Below, in pieces: positions 34,090 to 44,190 of a stretch of 64,000 nucleotides of DNA. The notes under the pieces were generated by a model that was not told the origin of the DNA, did not search any database, and saw only the letters and a list, made by a program, of their open reading frames with translations. Made by a program: the position numbers and the translations under genes. Source of the DNA: Pelagibius sp965227505 (GTDB taxonomy: Bacteria; Pseudomonadota; Alphaproteobacteria; Kiloniellales; Kiloniellaceae); assembly GCF_965227505.1 (NCBI RefSeq), contig NZ_OZ245757.1:434001-498000 (forward strand), written 5' to 3'. Every line of letters begins with the position of its first letter. Position 1 is the stretch's first letter.

Positions 34090-34174
34090 CAGATCACTCC
34101 CAGACGAGGTTTTTTTGTTTTGTGTTTGATTGCAAAACCGACCACAGGCGGCCAGCTTTGATCTTCTAAGCCTA

Positions 34175-34222
34175 TGACTCTCGTGCAATTCTGTTGAGTC
34201 ACGGCCACTCACGATACCGTGA
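34175..34222. other. Two short dyads between P460-like paralogues 2 and 3
   Basis: TGACTC (34175-34180) / GAGTCA (34196-34201) with a 15-base loop, and TCACG (34209-34213) / CGTGA (34218-34222) with a 4-base loop. Both lie upstream of the CNPC gene and downstream of paralogue 3. They may be operator or terminator parts; no T-run follows. Confidence 0.3.
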
Positions 34223-34277
34223 TGCATACTTGCTGCCCGCGCTTTGGCATTAGCAGAAGAATCGCGCGCGGACTGCC

Positions 34278-34961
34278 CTACCGAAGATTGAGGAACTCAA
34301 CCCGGAATTTCCTGGGCACGAAGAACAGCTGTTGCCGGTCTTCGCCCACGGCCTCGTGGCATGTGATGCAGAACTCCACCCTTTCGTTACCCTCCCCGTT
34401 GGTTGTGCCGAACAGGCTGCCGTCGGGCATGATCATGGTATAGCGCCAGTCGTGCGCTTCGGGCCGGAAGCCCTCTGGCATCTTTTCCATCAGAAAGAGC
34501 GGGCCGGTGAAAACATCGCCACGCTGTGTAACGGCAAAGGAATCCTTTGCGAGGATCGATCCGACCGGCAGTTCGGCGGCATTCTCGTAGTCGCCATAGG
34601 CCCGCGCAGCCGCATTGGCGTAGTTGTTCACGAAGCGCTGGCCGTGCGTGGCGGAACGGTATGGCGCCGAGTTGTAGCGGCGCCATTCCACAAAGCGCTC
34701 CGCGGCAGGATCGTGGGACAGGCGGTAGCCCGCAGCCATCCGGTCACGGACATTGTCGTAGATGATCATCGCATCGGCCGGAGACAGGTCGGCCGGACGA
34801 TCCACCGAGAAATGATGGTCGGGCCTGGAAAACTCGGAGGACTGTCCGGAGGCGGCAGCGGGGGGAACGAACGCGCCTGCCGCAAAGGCCGTCGCGAGGA
34901 ACAGCAGCAGGAGGTTTTGTTGCAGGCCAAGGCACGCAACAGGCAAGAGAACACGGATCAA
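34278..34961 (-). CDS. Exported P460-like c-type heme protein (paralogue 3)
   Basis: 227 residues with a hydrophobic export signal (about 15-35) and heme site Cys198-Ile-Thr-Cys-His202. The core matches paralogues 1 and 2 nearly block for block: SATHGQRFVNNYAN, ILAKDSFAVT, GPLFLMEKMPEGF, DWRYTMIMPDGSLFGTTNGEG. It lacks the CNPC array. A spacer of 188 bases separates it from the CNPC gene, so the two may be separate transcripts. Substrate and partner unknown; a cytochrome c gene is 178 bases upstream on the same strand. Confidence 0.8.
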   Translation of the reverse strand: MIRVLLPVACLGLQQNLLLLFLATAFAAGAFVPPAAASGQSSEFSRPDHHFSVDRPADLSPADAMIIYDNVRDRMAAGYRLSHDPAAERFVEWRRYNSAPYRSATHGQRFVNNYANAAARAYGDYENAAELPVGSILAKDSFAVTQRGDVFTGPLFLMEKMPEGFRPEAHDWRYTMIMPDGSLFGTTNGEGNERVEFCITCHEAVGEDRQQLFFVPRKFRVEFLNLR

Positions 34962-35139
34962 GCCAGCCTCCCATCGAAGTCCAGCCGCAGGCGCCTTCGC
35001 AGCGCCCGCTCCGTGCTTATTCTGCGTCTCCTGGGCTCTCTTCGCGCATCAACTCCCAATCACAAGAGGTTGAAGCGCGGCGAAAGGGAAGCGCCGGTCC
35101 CGCCCGGGGCCGGCGCCTCAAACCAGAATGATCCGGGGT

Positions 35140-35535
35140 TTACTCTGCGGCCTTGAACTGCATGAGATAGGCGATCACATCCGCCCTTTCCTCAGGCTTC
35201 CTCAGGCCTGCAAAGGCCATTTTCGTGCCTTTGACAGCCTTTCTCGGCGCTTCCAGATAAGCGTCCAGAGTGGCCATATCCCAGATCGCGCCGCCCTCGC
35301 CATAGGCGGCCATGGCCTTGGAATACCTGTAACCTTCCACGTGGCCGACCGGGCTGTCGACAACGTTGAACAGGCTTGGGCCGACCTTGTTCTTGCCTTC
35401 TTCAACCGCATGACAGGCCGCGCATTTGCGGAAGACCTTCTCGCCGTTGGCGGCATCGCCCTCGGCCAGGGCGGGCATGGTATGAAACGCGGCGGCGGCA
35501 AACACCACTGCGACAAGCGAGCTCTTTACTCCCAT
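35140..35535 (-). CDS. Class I cytochrome c (c2/c550-like)
   Basis: Small periplasmic electron carrier of 131 residues. The signal peptide ends at MPALAEG (about 24). Heme attachment is CAACH (residues 38-42) and the axial Met is in GTKMAFAGL. The region between is the usual small-cytochrome layout. It is the natural electron acceptor candidate for the neighbouring P460-like proteins, but that link is inference from position only. A short dyad TTTCCC-TCGC-GGGAAA (35565-35580) lies 30 bases upstream of the start. Confidence 0.92.
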   Translation of the reverse strand: MGVKSSLVAVVFAAAAFHTMPALAEGDAANGEKVFRKCAACHAVEEGKNKVGPSLFNVVDSPVGHVEGYRYSKAMAAYGEGGAIWDMATLDAYLEAPRKAVKGTKMAFAGLRKPEERADVIAYLMQFKAAE

Positions 35536-36060
35536 GAATTCACTCCGGTCTTGGTCTTGTTGGTTTTCCCTCGCGGGAAAGACTCTCCTGAGGCGGCCGC
35601 AAAGGGCTGCCGACGCCGCAGAGTATGGAGCGCTCAGCCATTAAGACAAGGTCCGAAGTGTCGCAGGCCTGTCCTGGCAAAGCCCGGCAGGCCGCCATCC
35701 CGAAGCGCTCGGACGCACAGGGCGGCGGCTGTCATGACTCCCTGCAGGGCCGGTCCTGCGAGGGACCCTGCGAGAAAGCCGACCCCTCCACGGTCGGATG
35801 CAAGAGCGATATGGCATTGTCGCCAGCGCCCGGCAATTGCCCGGACAGCCCCGGACAGCATAGAACCCCGACCGCAGGCGGTTTTCGGTCCCAAGGCAAG
35901 ACACCGCCCGTCATAAAGTTCTTCCAGGGGGAGGCCCCGCGGCTCCCCTTTTTCCGTCTGGCGCCGCCGACGAACCCGGCAGCCGGGAGTGGGCTGGAAA
36001 CTTTACCAAATTAGTCCGAGTTGCGAGCCGTTATCACTTGATTATCCCGCAATATCTTAT
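35536..36060. other. Intergenic region without a recognisable gene
   Basis: About 525 bases between cytochrome c and the SUF regulator. Frames are open here in several directions but none has a signal peptide, ribosome site or recognisable homology. It should hold the cytochrome c promoter. At 36006-36015 a CCAAATTAGT half-site resembles the sequence inside the regulator's operator (36074-36083). Confidence 0.5.
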
Positions 36061-36065
36061 ATTTA

Positions 36066-36090
36066 AAATCATACCAGATTAGTATGATTT
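36066..36090. promoter_or_regulatory. Inverted-repeat operator at the start of the SUF operon
   Basis: AAATCATAC (36066-36074) and GTATGATTT (36082-36090) form a perfect 9-base inverted repeat with a 7-base centre, ending 10 bases before the regulator ATG at 36101. Rrf2-type iron-sulfur regulators bind such AT-rich dyads, so autorepression is likely. The dyad abuts the Shine-Dalgarno. Confidence 0.7.
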
Positions 36091-36100
36091 GAGGCTGGCC

Positions 36101-36571
36101 ATGTTCCGGTTGAACCGGCTGACAGACTACGCGGTGGTTGTGATGGCGCAGATGAGCCTGCGCGGCGAGCTGCGCTCGGCGCAGCAGATCTCCGAGGACA
36201 CCGCCGTTCCCCTGCCGACCGTATCGAAGCTTCTGAACCTCTTGGGACGGGCCGGGCTCGTAACCGCGCAGCGGGGCGCGGCCGGCGGCTACACGCTGAG
36301 CCGCAGTGCCGAGCAGATCACGGTCGCCCAGATTATCCAGGCGCTCGAAGGACCGATCGCCCTGACCGCCTGCGTGGACGGCGCTTCGGACTCCTGCGGC
36401 GTGGAATCGCTCTGCCCGATGCACGGCAACTGGAACAAAGTGAACAGCGCGATCCAGGAAGCGCTCAGCAGCGTCAGCCTGGCGGACATGACCGCCTTCC
36501 CCGAACCTTTCAGGCTGCCGCAGCGCGCCGAGGAAGAATCACGAGAGGCTGCATCCCTTACCAAAGTCTGA
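36101..36571 (+). CDS. Rrf2-family iron-sulfur regulator of the SUF operon (IscR-like)
   Basis: Transcription factor that senses Fe-S cluster status. The 156 residues have a winged-helix N-domain (LTDYAVVVMAQMS, PLPTVSKLLNLLGRAGLVTAQRGAAGGYTLSR) and three cysteines, Cys91, Cys99 and Cys105, in the spacing that holds a [2Fe-2S] cluster in IscR. It is first in the SUF operon, 62 bases before sufB. The dyad at 36066-36090 overlaps its promoter and start region. Confidence 0.9.
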   Translation: MFRLNRLTDYAVVVMAQMSLRGELRSAQQISEDTAVPLPTVSKLLNLLGRAGLVTAQRGAAGGYTLSRSAEQITVAQIIQALEGPIALTACVDGASDSCGVESLCPMHGNWNKVNSAIQEALSSVSLADMTAFPEPFRLPQRAEEESREAASLTKV

Positions 36572-36590
36572 TTGCCCAAAGTCTGATCGC
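36561..36590 (+). repeat. 15-base tandem direct repeat at the end of the SUF regulator gene
   Basis: CCAAAGTCTGATTGC (36561-36575) is repeated at 36576-36590 with one mismatch. The first copy contains the stop codon, so the repeat falls between the regulator and sufB. It looks like a small recent duplication with no evident role. Confidence 0.6.
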
Positions 36591-36633
36591 AGGAACCCCC
36601 GGTAAAGAACGGGAATGTCAGGAGAATAGTTGG

Positions 36634-38085
<1,452 letters not shown>

Positions 38086-38096
38086 GCGGCGTTCCG

Positions 38097-38492
38097 ATGA
38101 CCGAGGACACCATCACGCTCTACCGGCCGACGGGCTCGAACGAGCTGGCGCTGATCCGCGAGGCCGACTTCAAGGGCTTCCCGCCGCGCCTGCCGGAGCA
38201 ACCGATCTTCTACCCGGTGACGAATGAGGCTTACGCCTGCCAGATCGCGCGGGACTGGAATACCAAGACCGGCGACGGCAAGGGCTTCGTGACCCGCTTC
38301 CATGTTCGCAAATCCTTCCTCGACGGCTTCGAGCGCAAGATCGTCGGTGGCGCCGAGCATGAGGAATACTGGATCCCGGCCGAGCGGCTGGAAGACTTCA
38401 ACGCCAACATCGTCGGCAAGATCGAAGTGATCAGAGAGTTCACGCCTGCGGACCGCGAAGCGGCGCAAGGCAAAGAGACAGAGGATGCGTAG
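38097..38492 (+). CDS. Small conserved protein inside the suf operon (ADP-ribosylation/crystallin J1-like)
   Basis: 131 residues, cytoplasmic. Conserved blocks are LYRPTGSNELALI, FPPRLPEQPIFYPVTNEAYACQIARDWN, GFVTRFHVRKSFLD and GGAEHEEYWIPAERLEDFN. I recall homologues annotated ADP-ribosylation/crystallin J1, but I see no catalytic signature of that family. It lies 11 bases after sufB and 5 bases before sufC, so it is made as part of the operon. Its place between scaffold and ATPase suggests an accessory to SufBCD; that is inference. Confidence 0.75.
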   Translation: MTEDTITLYRPTGSNELALIREADFKGFPPRLPEQPIFYPVTNEAYACQIARDWNTKTGDGKGFVTRFHVRKSFLDGFERKIVGGAEHEEYWIPAERLEDFNANIVGKIEVIREFTPADREAAQGKETEDA

Positions 38493-38497
38493 ACCCA

Positions 38498-39247
38498 ATG
38501 CTTGAAATCAAGAACCTGCACGCCACCGTCGACGGCAAGGAAATCCTGAAGGGCATCGACCTGACCATCGCGCCCGGCGAGGTGCATGCCATCATGGGTC
38601 CCAACGGCTCGGGCAAGTCGACTCTCTCCTACGTGCTCACAGGCCGGGAAGGCTATGAGGTGAGCGAGGGCGAGGTTCTCTTCAAAGGCAAGAACCTGCT
38701 CGATATGGACCCCGAGGAGCGGGCCGGCGAAGGCGTCTTCCTGGCCTTCCAGTATCCGGTGGAGATCCCCGGCGTCCCCAACACCACCTTCCTGAAGGAG
38801 GCGCTGAACGCCGTCCGTCGCTACCGTGGCGAGGACGAACTGGACGCCATGCAGTTCGTGAAGATTGTGCGCGAGAAGACCAAGCTGCTGAACATCAACG
38901 ACGAGATGCTGAAGCGCGCGGTCAATGTCGGCTTCTCCGGCGGCGAGAAAAAGCGCAACGAGGCCCTGCAGATGGCGGTGCTGGAGCCCTGTCTGGCGGT
39001 GCTCGACGAGACCGATTCCGGCCTCGACATCGACGCTCTGAAGACGGTCGCGAATTCCGTCAATCTGCTGCGCGGGCCCGAGAACGCCATGCTGGTGATC
39101 ACCCACTACCAGCGCCTGCTGGAGTACATCGTGCCCGACCATGTCCATGTGCTGGCAGGGGGGCGCATCCAACGCAGCGGCGGTAAGGAACTGGCGCATG
39201 AGTTGGAGGAGAAGGGCTACGCCGAATTCACCGGGGCAGCGGCCTAA
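38498..39247 (+). CDS. sufC: SUF-system ATPase SufC
   Basis: ABC-type ATPase of the SufBC2D complex. 249 residues with Walker A GPNGSGKST (34-42), signature FSGGEKKRNE, Walker B and the SufC-specific DETDSGLDIDAL. It ends shortly before sufD (26 bases). Together with SufB and SufD it drives cluster assembly; Fe-S proteins then receive the cluster. Confidence 0.96.
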   Translation: MLEIKNLHATVDGKEILKGIDLTIAPGEVHAIMGPNGSGKSTLSYVLTGREGYEVSEGEVLFKGKNLLDMDPEERAGEGVFLAFQYPVEIPGVPNTTFLKEALNAVRRYRGEDELDAMQFVKIVREKTKLLNINDEMLKRAVNVGFSGGEKKRNEALQMAVLEPCLAVLDETDSGLDIDALKTVANSVNLLRGPENAMLVITHYQRLLEYIVPDHVHVLAGGRIQRSGGKELAHELEEKGYAEFTGAAA

Positions 39248-39273
39248 GCGGCAGGCAGGACGAAGAGAACATC

Positions 39274-40590
39274 ATGACGCAAGCATTCAGTGAGCATTTC
39301 GGCGCCCTGCAGGACCACCTTCCGGGTCAGGACCTGCCCTGGCTGACGGACCTGCGCGCCCGCGGCCTCAAGCGTTTCGCCGAAAGCGGGCTACCGACCC
39401 CGCGCTGGGAAAGCTGGAAGTACACCAGCCTGCGGCCCATCGAGAAGGTCGATTTTGCGGCCGAGGGTGTGCCGCGCGCCTGCGTGTCCATCGACCGCGC
39501 ACCCAGCCTGCTGCCCGATGCGACCGAGAGCCATCGCCTGGTCTTCGTGGACGGCCACTTCCGCAGCGACCTCTCGAGTCTCGGCACCCTGCCGGAGGGC
39601 GCCAGCCTGCTGCCGCTCAGCGAGCAGCTGGCAAACGACCCCGACTGGCTGGCAGGCCATCTGGATCACCTGGACGATGCTGCAGCACAACCGATGCTCG
39701 CCCTCAACACGGCGATGATGATGAACGGCTTCGTCCTGCGCCTTTCGCGCGGCGCCGTGCTGCAGCATCCGGTCGAGGTCATTCATCTCGGCGGAGCCGG
39801 GATGGCGCCCCTCGCCTATCATCCCCGCAACCTGGTGATGCTCGAAGAGGGCAGCCAGGCCACGCTGATCGAGCACTTCAGCCACATCGGCGAACAGGCT
39901 TACCTCAACAACACCTTCACCGAGGTAGCGGTCGGCCAAGGAGCCACCCTGCGCCACTACAAGCTGCAGGCCGATGCGCTGAATGCCTTCCACCTGGCCA
40001 CCGTGAAGGCGGAGATCGGGCGCGATGCCAGCTACGACTCCTTCGTTATGACCACCGGGGCGCGACTGTCGCGCAACGAGGCCAGCGTGCGCCTGGCCGG
40101 CGAAGGCGCCAACTGCCATCTGAACGGTGCCTATCTGGTGCGCGGCGAACAGCACTGCGACAACACCACCGTGGTCGAGCACCTTGTGCCCAATACCACC
40201 TGCCGGGAAGTCTTCAAGGGCGTGATCGACGAGCGCGCGCGCGCCGTCTTCCAAGGCAAGCTGAAGGTCCACCGCGACGCCCAGCAGACAAACGGCCATC
40301 AGTTGAGCAAGGCGTTGCTGCTGTCGGACAAGGCCGAGATCGACGCCAAGCCGGAGCTGGAGATCTACGCCGACGATGTGGTCTGCAGCCACGGCGCGAC
40401 GGCAGGCGATCTGGATCACGACGCACTCTTTTACCTGCGTGCCCGGGGTATTCCCGAGGCTGCGGCCCGCTCCATGCTGATCGAGGCCTTCCTCGCGGAA
40501 AGCATTGACCAGATTGCCGCCGAGGGTCTGTGCCCGGCCCTGATGAGTTCCATCGGTCACTGGCTGGCGGACACGCGGGGGGACGCCTGA
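39274..40590 (+). CDS. sufD: Fe-S cluster assembly protein SufD
   Basis: SufB paralogue in the SufBCD complex. 438 residues with GLPTPRWESWKYTSL in the N-domain and a beta-helix core ending in YADDVVCSHGATAGDLDHDALFYLRARGIPE, the conserved SufD/SufB C-terminal signature. It overlaps no gene but is one base from sufS, indicating coupled translation. Confidence 0.95.
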   Translation: MTQAFSEHFGALQDHLPGQDLPWLTDLRARGLKRFAESGLPTPRWESWKYTSLRPIEKVDFAAEGVPRACVSIDRAPSLLPDATESHRLVFVDGHFRSDLSSLGTLPEGASLLPLSEQLANDPDWLAGHLDHLDDAAAQPMLALNTAMMMNGFVLRLSRGAVLQHPVEVIHLGGAGMAPLAYHPRNLVMLEEGSQATLIEHFSHIGEQAYLNNTFTEVAVGQGATLRHYKLQADALNAFHLATVKAEIGRDASYDSFVMTTGARLSRNEASVRLAGEGANCHLNGAYLVRGEQHCDNTTVVEHLVPNTTCREVFKGVIDERARAVFQGKLKVHRDAQQTNGHQLSKALLLSDKAEIDAKPELEIYADDVVCSHGATAGDLDHDALFYLRARGIPEAAARSMLIEAFLAESIDQIAAEGLCPALMSSIGHWLADTRGDA

Positions 40591-40591
40591 A

Positions 40592-41860
<1,269 letters not shown>

Positions 41861-41864
41861 TCCT

Positions 41865-42335
41865 ATGCAGCAGGACCTGCGCGAACTCTATCAGGAAGTC
41901 ATCCTGGATCACGGCAAGCATCCGCGGAACCATCGCCACCCGCCGGATGCGAACCATGAAGCGCGCGGCTACAATCCGCTCTGCGGGGATCAGGTGACGG
42001 TCTATCTGTCTACCGACGATGAGGGCCGGATCACCGATGCCGCCTTTGAGGGGCATGGCTGCGCCATTTCCATCGCTTCTGCCTCCATGATGACCGAGAT
42101 CCTGCTGGGCAAGACGGAGGCTGAAGCGCGCCAGCTCTTTGACGACTTTCACCGGCTGTGCACCGAGGAAGACTTCTCCCTCGAGACCGCGGCGACGCCA
42201 GACAAAGACGCCCTGGACCGGCTCCAGGTCCTGGCCGGCGTGCGCGAGTTTCCGGTCCGGGTGAAGTGCGCGACCTTGGCCTGGCACGCCATGGCTTCCG
42301 CCCTCAATGGCGGTGAAGACGCGACGACGGAATAG
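41865..42335 (+). CDS. sufU: SufU-type sulfur acceptor/scaffold
   Basis: Zinc-dependent sulfurtransfer protein that takes persulfide from SufS. 156 residues with Cys40 and Asp42 (NPLCGDQV), Cys66 (GHGCAIS) and Cys135 (VKCATLAW), the four zinc/transfer ligands of SufU. SufU here takes the slot that SufE holds in enteric bacteria. The start ATG at 41865 is preferred to a TTG at 41853 that lies inside the sufS end. Confidence 0.93.
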   Translation: MQQDLRELYQEVILDHGKHPRNHRHPPDANHEARGYNPLCGDQVTVYLSTDDEGRITDAAFEGHGCAISIASASMMTEILLGKTEAEARQLFDDFHRLCTEEDFSLETAATPDKDALDRLQVLAGVREFPVRVKCATLAWHAMASALNGGEDATTE

Positions 42336-42346
42336 GGGTTGGCACG

Positions 42347-42748
42347 ATGAACGATCATCCGCTCGGTATGGAGAGCTTCGGGTTTGGCGCCGCGCCGGAG
42401 GGACTGACGGCGCGGGCCGGCTCCCCCCTGCAGCCGGGCATGCCTGTCGCCGAGCGCCTGACGGTGGAGAATGCGATCCGCGAGGTCCACGACCCGGAGA
42501 TCCCGGTGAACATCTATGACCTCGGGCTGATCTACGATCTCGACATCCACAAGGACGGCTCTGTGGCGATCCAGATGACCCTGACGGCCCCCGCCTGCCC
42601 TGTCGCCGGCGAGATGCCGCAGCAGGTGGCTGAGGCCGTTGCCGGCGCGGAGGGCGTCGGCGAAGTCCAGGTAACCCTCACCTGGGATCCGCCCTGGACG
42701 CCTGAGAAGATGTCCGAAGACGCCAAGCTGGCGTTAGGAATGTTTTAG
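42347..42748 (+). CDS. sufT: SUF system protein SufT (MIP18/DUF59 family)
   Basis: 133 residues. The DUF59 core IREVHDPEIPVNIYDLGLIYDLDIHKDG and CPVAGEMPQQV (with the conserved cysteine) is preceded by about 35 residues that are less conserved. MIP18 proteins help mature or deliver Fe-S clusters. It is 11 bases after sufU, within the operon. Confidence 0.93.
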   Translation: MNDHPLGMESFGFGAAPEGLTARAGSPLQPGMPVAERLTVENAIREVHDPEIPVNIYDLGLIYDLDIHKDGSVAIQMTLTAPACPVAGEMPQQVAEAVAGAEGVGEVQVTLTWDPPWTPEKMSEDAKLALGMF

Positions 42749-42828
42749 GTAAAACAGATACTTAATACCCCTTCCGGTTGACACTCAGAATCCCTATATT
42801 AAGGGCAGAGAACACGGAACCGAAACCC

Positions 42829-43167
42829 ATGGCCATTGCGAACCTCATCACCCTGACCGATGCCGCCGCCGAGCGGGTGAAGCTGCTGATCGCCAAGAGC
42901 GAGGAGCCGGTGCTCGGCCTCCGGGTCGGAATCAGCACCAAGGGCTGCTCGGGCATGAGCTATGTCGTCGAGTACGCCAAGGAACAGCGCAAGCTGGAGG
43001 ACGTGGTCGAGGACAAGGGGGTCAAGATCTTCATCGACCCCACCGCAGTGATGTTTCTGCTGGGTAGCGAAATGGACTATGTCGAGGACAAGTTCCAGAC
43101 CGGCTTCGTGTTCTCCAATCCGAACGAAAAGGGCCGCTGCGGCTGCGGCGAGTCGTTTCACGTCTAA
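42829..43167 (+). CDS. sufA: Fe-S cluster assembly accessory protein SufA (A-type carrier)
   Basis: Carries clusters from the SufBCD scaffold to target proteins. 112 residues with the three A-type cysteines Cys40 (KGCSG), Cys104 and Cys106 (GRCGCGESF). The ATG at 42829 (MAIANLITLTD) is used; an upstream in-frame codon extends into the spacer. It is the last SUF gene, 80 bases after sufT, and the dyad CTTAATA/TATTAAG (42761-42803) in that spacer may affect it. Confidence 0.93.
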   Translation: MAIANLITLTDAAAERVKLLIAKSEEPVLGLRVGISTKGCSGMSYVVEYAKEQRKLEDVVEDKGVKIFIDPTAVMFLLGSEMDYVEDKFQTGFVFSNPNEKGRCGCGESFHV

Positions 43168-43235
43168 GGCCCACCTGGAGGCTCGCCCCGTCCTGGGCTT
43201 TTCCACAGATTCGCATCGGCGCGCGTGACGCCAGC

Positions 43236-43250
43236 TTAACCGCAGTTTAA
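43236..43250. promoter_or_regulatory. CtrA-type box upstream of the methyltransferase-like gene
   Basis: TTAACCGCAGTTTAA has the TTAA-N7-TTAA arrangement bound by CtrA in alphaproteobacteria, and is followed by C as in the fuller consensus. It lies about 64 bases upstream of the ATG at 43314 in a GC-rich spacer, where such a match is less likely by chance. Confidence 0.45.
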
Positions 43251-43313
43251 CGGGCAGCGGGGAGAATCGCCCTCTCTTGTCGAAGGCGAACAGAGTCTCG
43301 GTCACGGCCCGTC

Positions 43314-44051
43314 ATGCAGACGTTCAAACGCACCTACGCTCATGCCATGCAAGGCCTGGGCAGCGGCCTCTACAGCAGCGGCGTGTTGAGGCGCGAGGAA
43401 GCACCCCCATCAGGTGATTGGCAGCGCTGGCTCCACAGCCTCTTCGCCATCCACGACATTGACGCCATGATCCGCCTGGACCTTCCAAGGTGGACTTTGC
43501 GCGCAACCCGGCTGGTCAACACCTTCCTGCAGCAGCGGCCCCGGGCCCAGGTCTTCGAATACGGTTCGGGGGCCGGCACGGTTTTCCTCGCCAAGCGAGC
43601 CGAGATCGTGGTCTCGGTGGAACATGATCGGCGCTGGCACGGTGTTGTGACCAGGATGGTGGCACAGCACCCGAACGTGCTCGCCACTCTGGTGGAGCCT
43701 GGCCCTGCCGAGGCGGACTGCAGTCACTGGTCGGCGCATCCGGGCTGGCGCGGGCGGGACTTCCTGGATTACGTCCATGCGATCGACCGCTTCGAAGGGC
43801 AGTTCGACCTGATCGTCATCGACGGCCGCTGCCGGGCCCACTGCCTGAAGGCGGCCCTCAGGCGGGTCAAGCCGGACGGCCTCATCCTCTTCGACAACGC
43901 CGGGCGCAGGCGCTACCGCGCGGCCCTGGAGTGCTGCGCCCTGCCGAAGCTGACCACCGGCGGGCTCACCGCCTGCCTTCCCTATCCGGATCCGTCGATG
44001 CTGATCGCACCGAAACTCCAGACCCTGCAATCCCTGGCCGGCACCCCATGA
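43314..44051 (+). CDS. SAM-dependent methyltransferase-like protein
   Basis: 245 residues with a class I methyltransferase core: VFEYGSGAGTVFLAKRAEIVVSVEHD holds the SAM-binding glycine motif and acidic residue, and FDLIVIDGRCRAHCL, LILFDNAGRRRY follow. No substrate is evident. It opens the sugar-transferase region on the plus strand; its end overlaps a very short frame that I do not count. Start ATG at 43314 with a weak ribosome site. Confidence 0.65.
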   Translation: MQTFKRTYAHAMQGLGSGLYSSGVLRREEAPPSGDWQRWLHSLFAIHDIDAMIRLDLPRWTLRATRLVNTFLQQRPRAQVFEYGSGAGTVFLAKRAEIVVSVEHDRRWHGVVTRMVAQHPNVLATLVEPGPAEADCSHWSAHPGWRGRDFLDYVHAIDRFEGQFDLIVIDGRCRAHCLKAALRRVKPDGLILFDNAGRRRYRAALECCALPKLTTGGLTACLPYPDPSMLIAPKLQTLQSLAGTP

Positions 44052-44190
44052 AAGAGGCGCTGCGCCGCCTGGCGTTCGCGCTGCCGGCAGCGGCGCCAAT
44101 CGCTGTGCCCGTCTTTCGCGGCGGAATTGCGGGCTGAGCCGGAGACTCTTCGTCCTCCCGGGGCGTTTCTATTCCCGGCTTCCGAACGGT

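Noticed and set aside
33449..34129. Plus-strand frame of Gln-Gly-Leu repeats opposite the CNPC array
   Set aside because: It is an antisense shadow of the CNPC repeat; the minus-strand frame has signal peptide, heme motif and homology.
35625..36014. Open frame in the spacer before the SUF regulator
   Set aside because: No ribosome site, no signal, no family, and frames in several directions are equally open in this GC-rich DNA.
42778..42800. TTGACA near sufA as a -35 box with TATATT as -10
   Set aside because: The spacing is only 11 bases, far from the 16-18 needed.
44048..44137. 29-codon frame overlapping the end of the methyltransferase-like gene
   Set aside because: Too short, no ribosome site, no conserved feature.
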